From positions 1 through 5,969 of the forward strand of contig JASHWN010000237.1 of assembly GCA_030044035.1 (NCBI GenBank): DNA of 5,969 nt, written 5' to 3'. The position numbers and the translations under genes are program-made. This document shows positions 5,745 to 5,969 of this stretch, one piece after another (position 1 is the stretch's first letter; each line of letters begins with the position of its first letter). Source of the stretch: Xanthobacteraceae bacterium. Lineage in GTDB: Bacteria; Pseudomonadota; Alphaproteobacteria; Rhizobiales; Xanthobacteraceae. The notes beneath the pieces were generated by a model. The model worked only from the letters and a program-made list of their open reading frames with translations, ran no database searches and was not told where the DNA came from.

Positions 5745-5969
5745 TCACTTCACCGCTGAGAACGCCGTCGGCTGCAAAATCTGGTTGCTGGCGTTCTGCA
5801 GGATCGGCCCATCCTTTTCACTGTCGGCCCGCGCCGAGATCCAGGCCGGATCGGCCATGAACGCGTTCCATTTCTTCTCACGCTCGGCCAGCGATTCCCA
5901 GGCGAGTAGATAGGTCAGCTCCTGATTGGAATCGCCGATCAACGTGGTCCAGAAGCCGGCCTGCTTGAT
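5745..5969 (-). CDS. NIPSNAP-family protein, C-terminal part (cut by right edge)
   Basis: The open frame enters from the right edge and gives 74 residues, beginning IKQAGFWTT and ending FSAVK. The segment [33 protein letters not shown] followed by an Asp-Pro-Ala-Trp region is the hallmark of the NIPSNAP family, small ferredoxin-like alpha/beta-barrel proteins of unsettled biochemical role. In full-length members this is the last two thirds of a roughly 100-110-residue domain, so the start is a few dozen codons outside the window. It lies upstream of kdsA on the same strand with a 55-nt gap that shows no clear terminator. The family call is firm; a role in Kdo or lipopolysaccharide synthesis cannot be read from the sequence and is suggested only by position. 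Confidence 0.88.
   Translation of the reverse strand: MKQAGFWTTLIGDSNQELTYLLAWESLAEREKKWNAFMADPAWISARADSEKDGPILQNASNQILQPTAFSAVK

Noticed and set aside
1..5969. tRNA, rRNA, CRISPR arrays, insertion sequences, integrase or attachment sites
   Set aside because: I looked for repeats, clover-leaf-like sequences, transposase-like frames and flanking inverted repeats on both strands and saw none; codon use is even across the window.

Overview
The window reads as chromosomal DNA of a GC-rich alphaproteobacterium, most likely a member of the Hyphomicrobiales (Bradyrhizobium/Rhodopseudomonas-like). This is inferred from strong G/C preference at third codon positions, the compact thiO-thiS-thiG order behind a TPP riboswitch, and a lipopolysaccharide (Kdo) gene beside a NIPSNAP gene. 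No species assignment is possible from the sequence alone.

Layout. (1) Positions 1-1571, minus strand: the start of a thiamine (thiazole-branch) operon. It has a TPP riboswitch (1571-1472), then thiO (glycine oxidase), thiS (sulfur carrier) and the first codons of thiG (thiazole synthase), which runs off the left edge. ThiO supplies dehydroglycine, ThiS-thiocarboxylate supplies sulfur, and ThiG condenses both with deoxyxylulose phosphate. (2) Positions 1572-1899: a spacer with a possible tiny two-helix membrane protein on the minus strand, a candidate thi promoter and an AT-rich, repeat-containing patch that probably drives the next operon. (3) Positions 1900-4849, plus strand: a complete three-gene ABC importer of the WtpABC (archaeal-type ModABC) tungstate/molybdate family, made of a periplasmic binding protein, a permease and an ATPase with a C-terminal oxyanion-sensing-type domain. 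(4) Positions 4856-5969, minus strand: kdsA (Kdo-8-phosphate synthase, metal-dependent type by its Cys) and, upstream of it, the C-terminal part of a NIPSNAP-family protein cut by the right edge.

The most notable points are these. thiO has no ATG, GTG or TTG that would preserve its FAD-binding glycine motif. The only plausible start is a CTG placed 6 nt after a GGGAG that is itself part of the TPP aptamer. The molybdate/tungstate importer is of the WtpABC type rather than classical bacterial ModABC and has no regulator in view. wtpC and kdsA converge with only 6 nt between their stop codons. I found no unmistakably new system here; most of the window is well-known housekeeping and transport genes.
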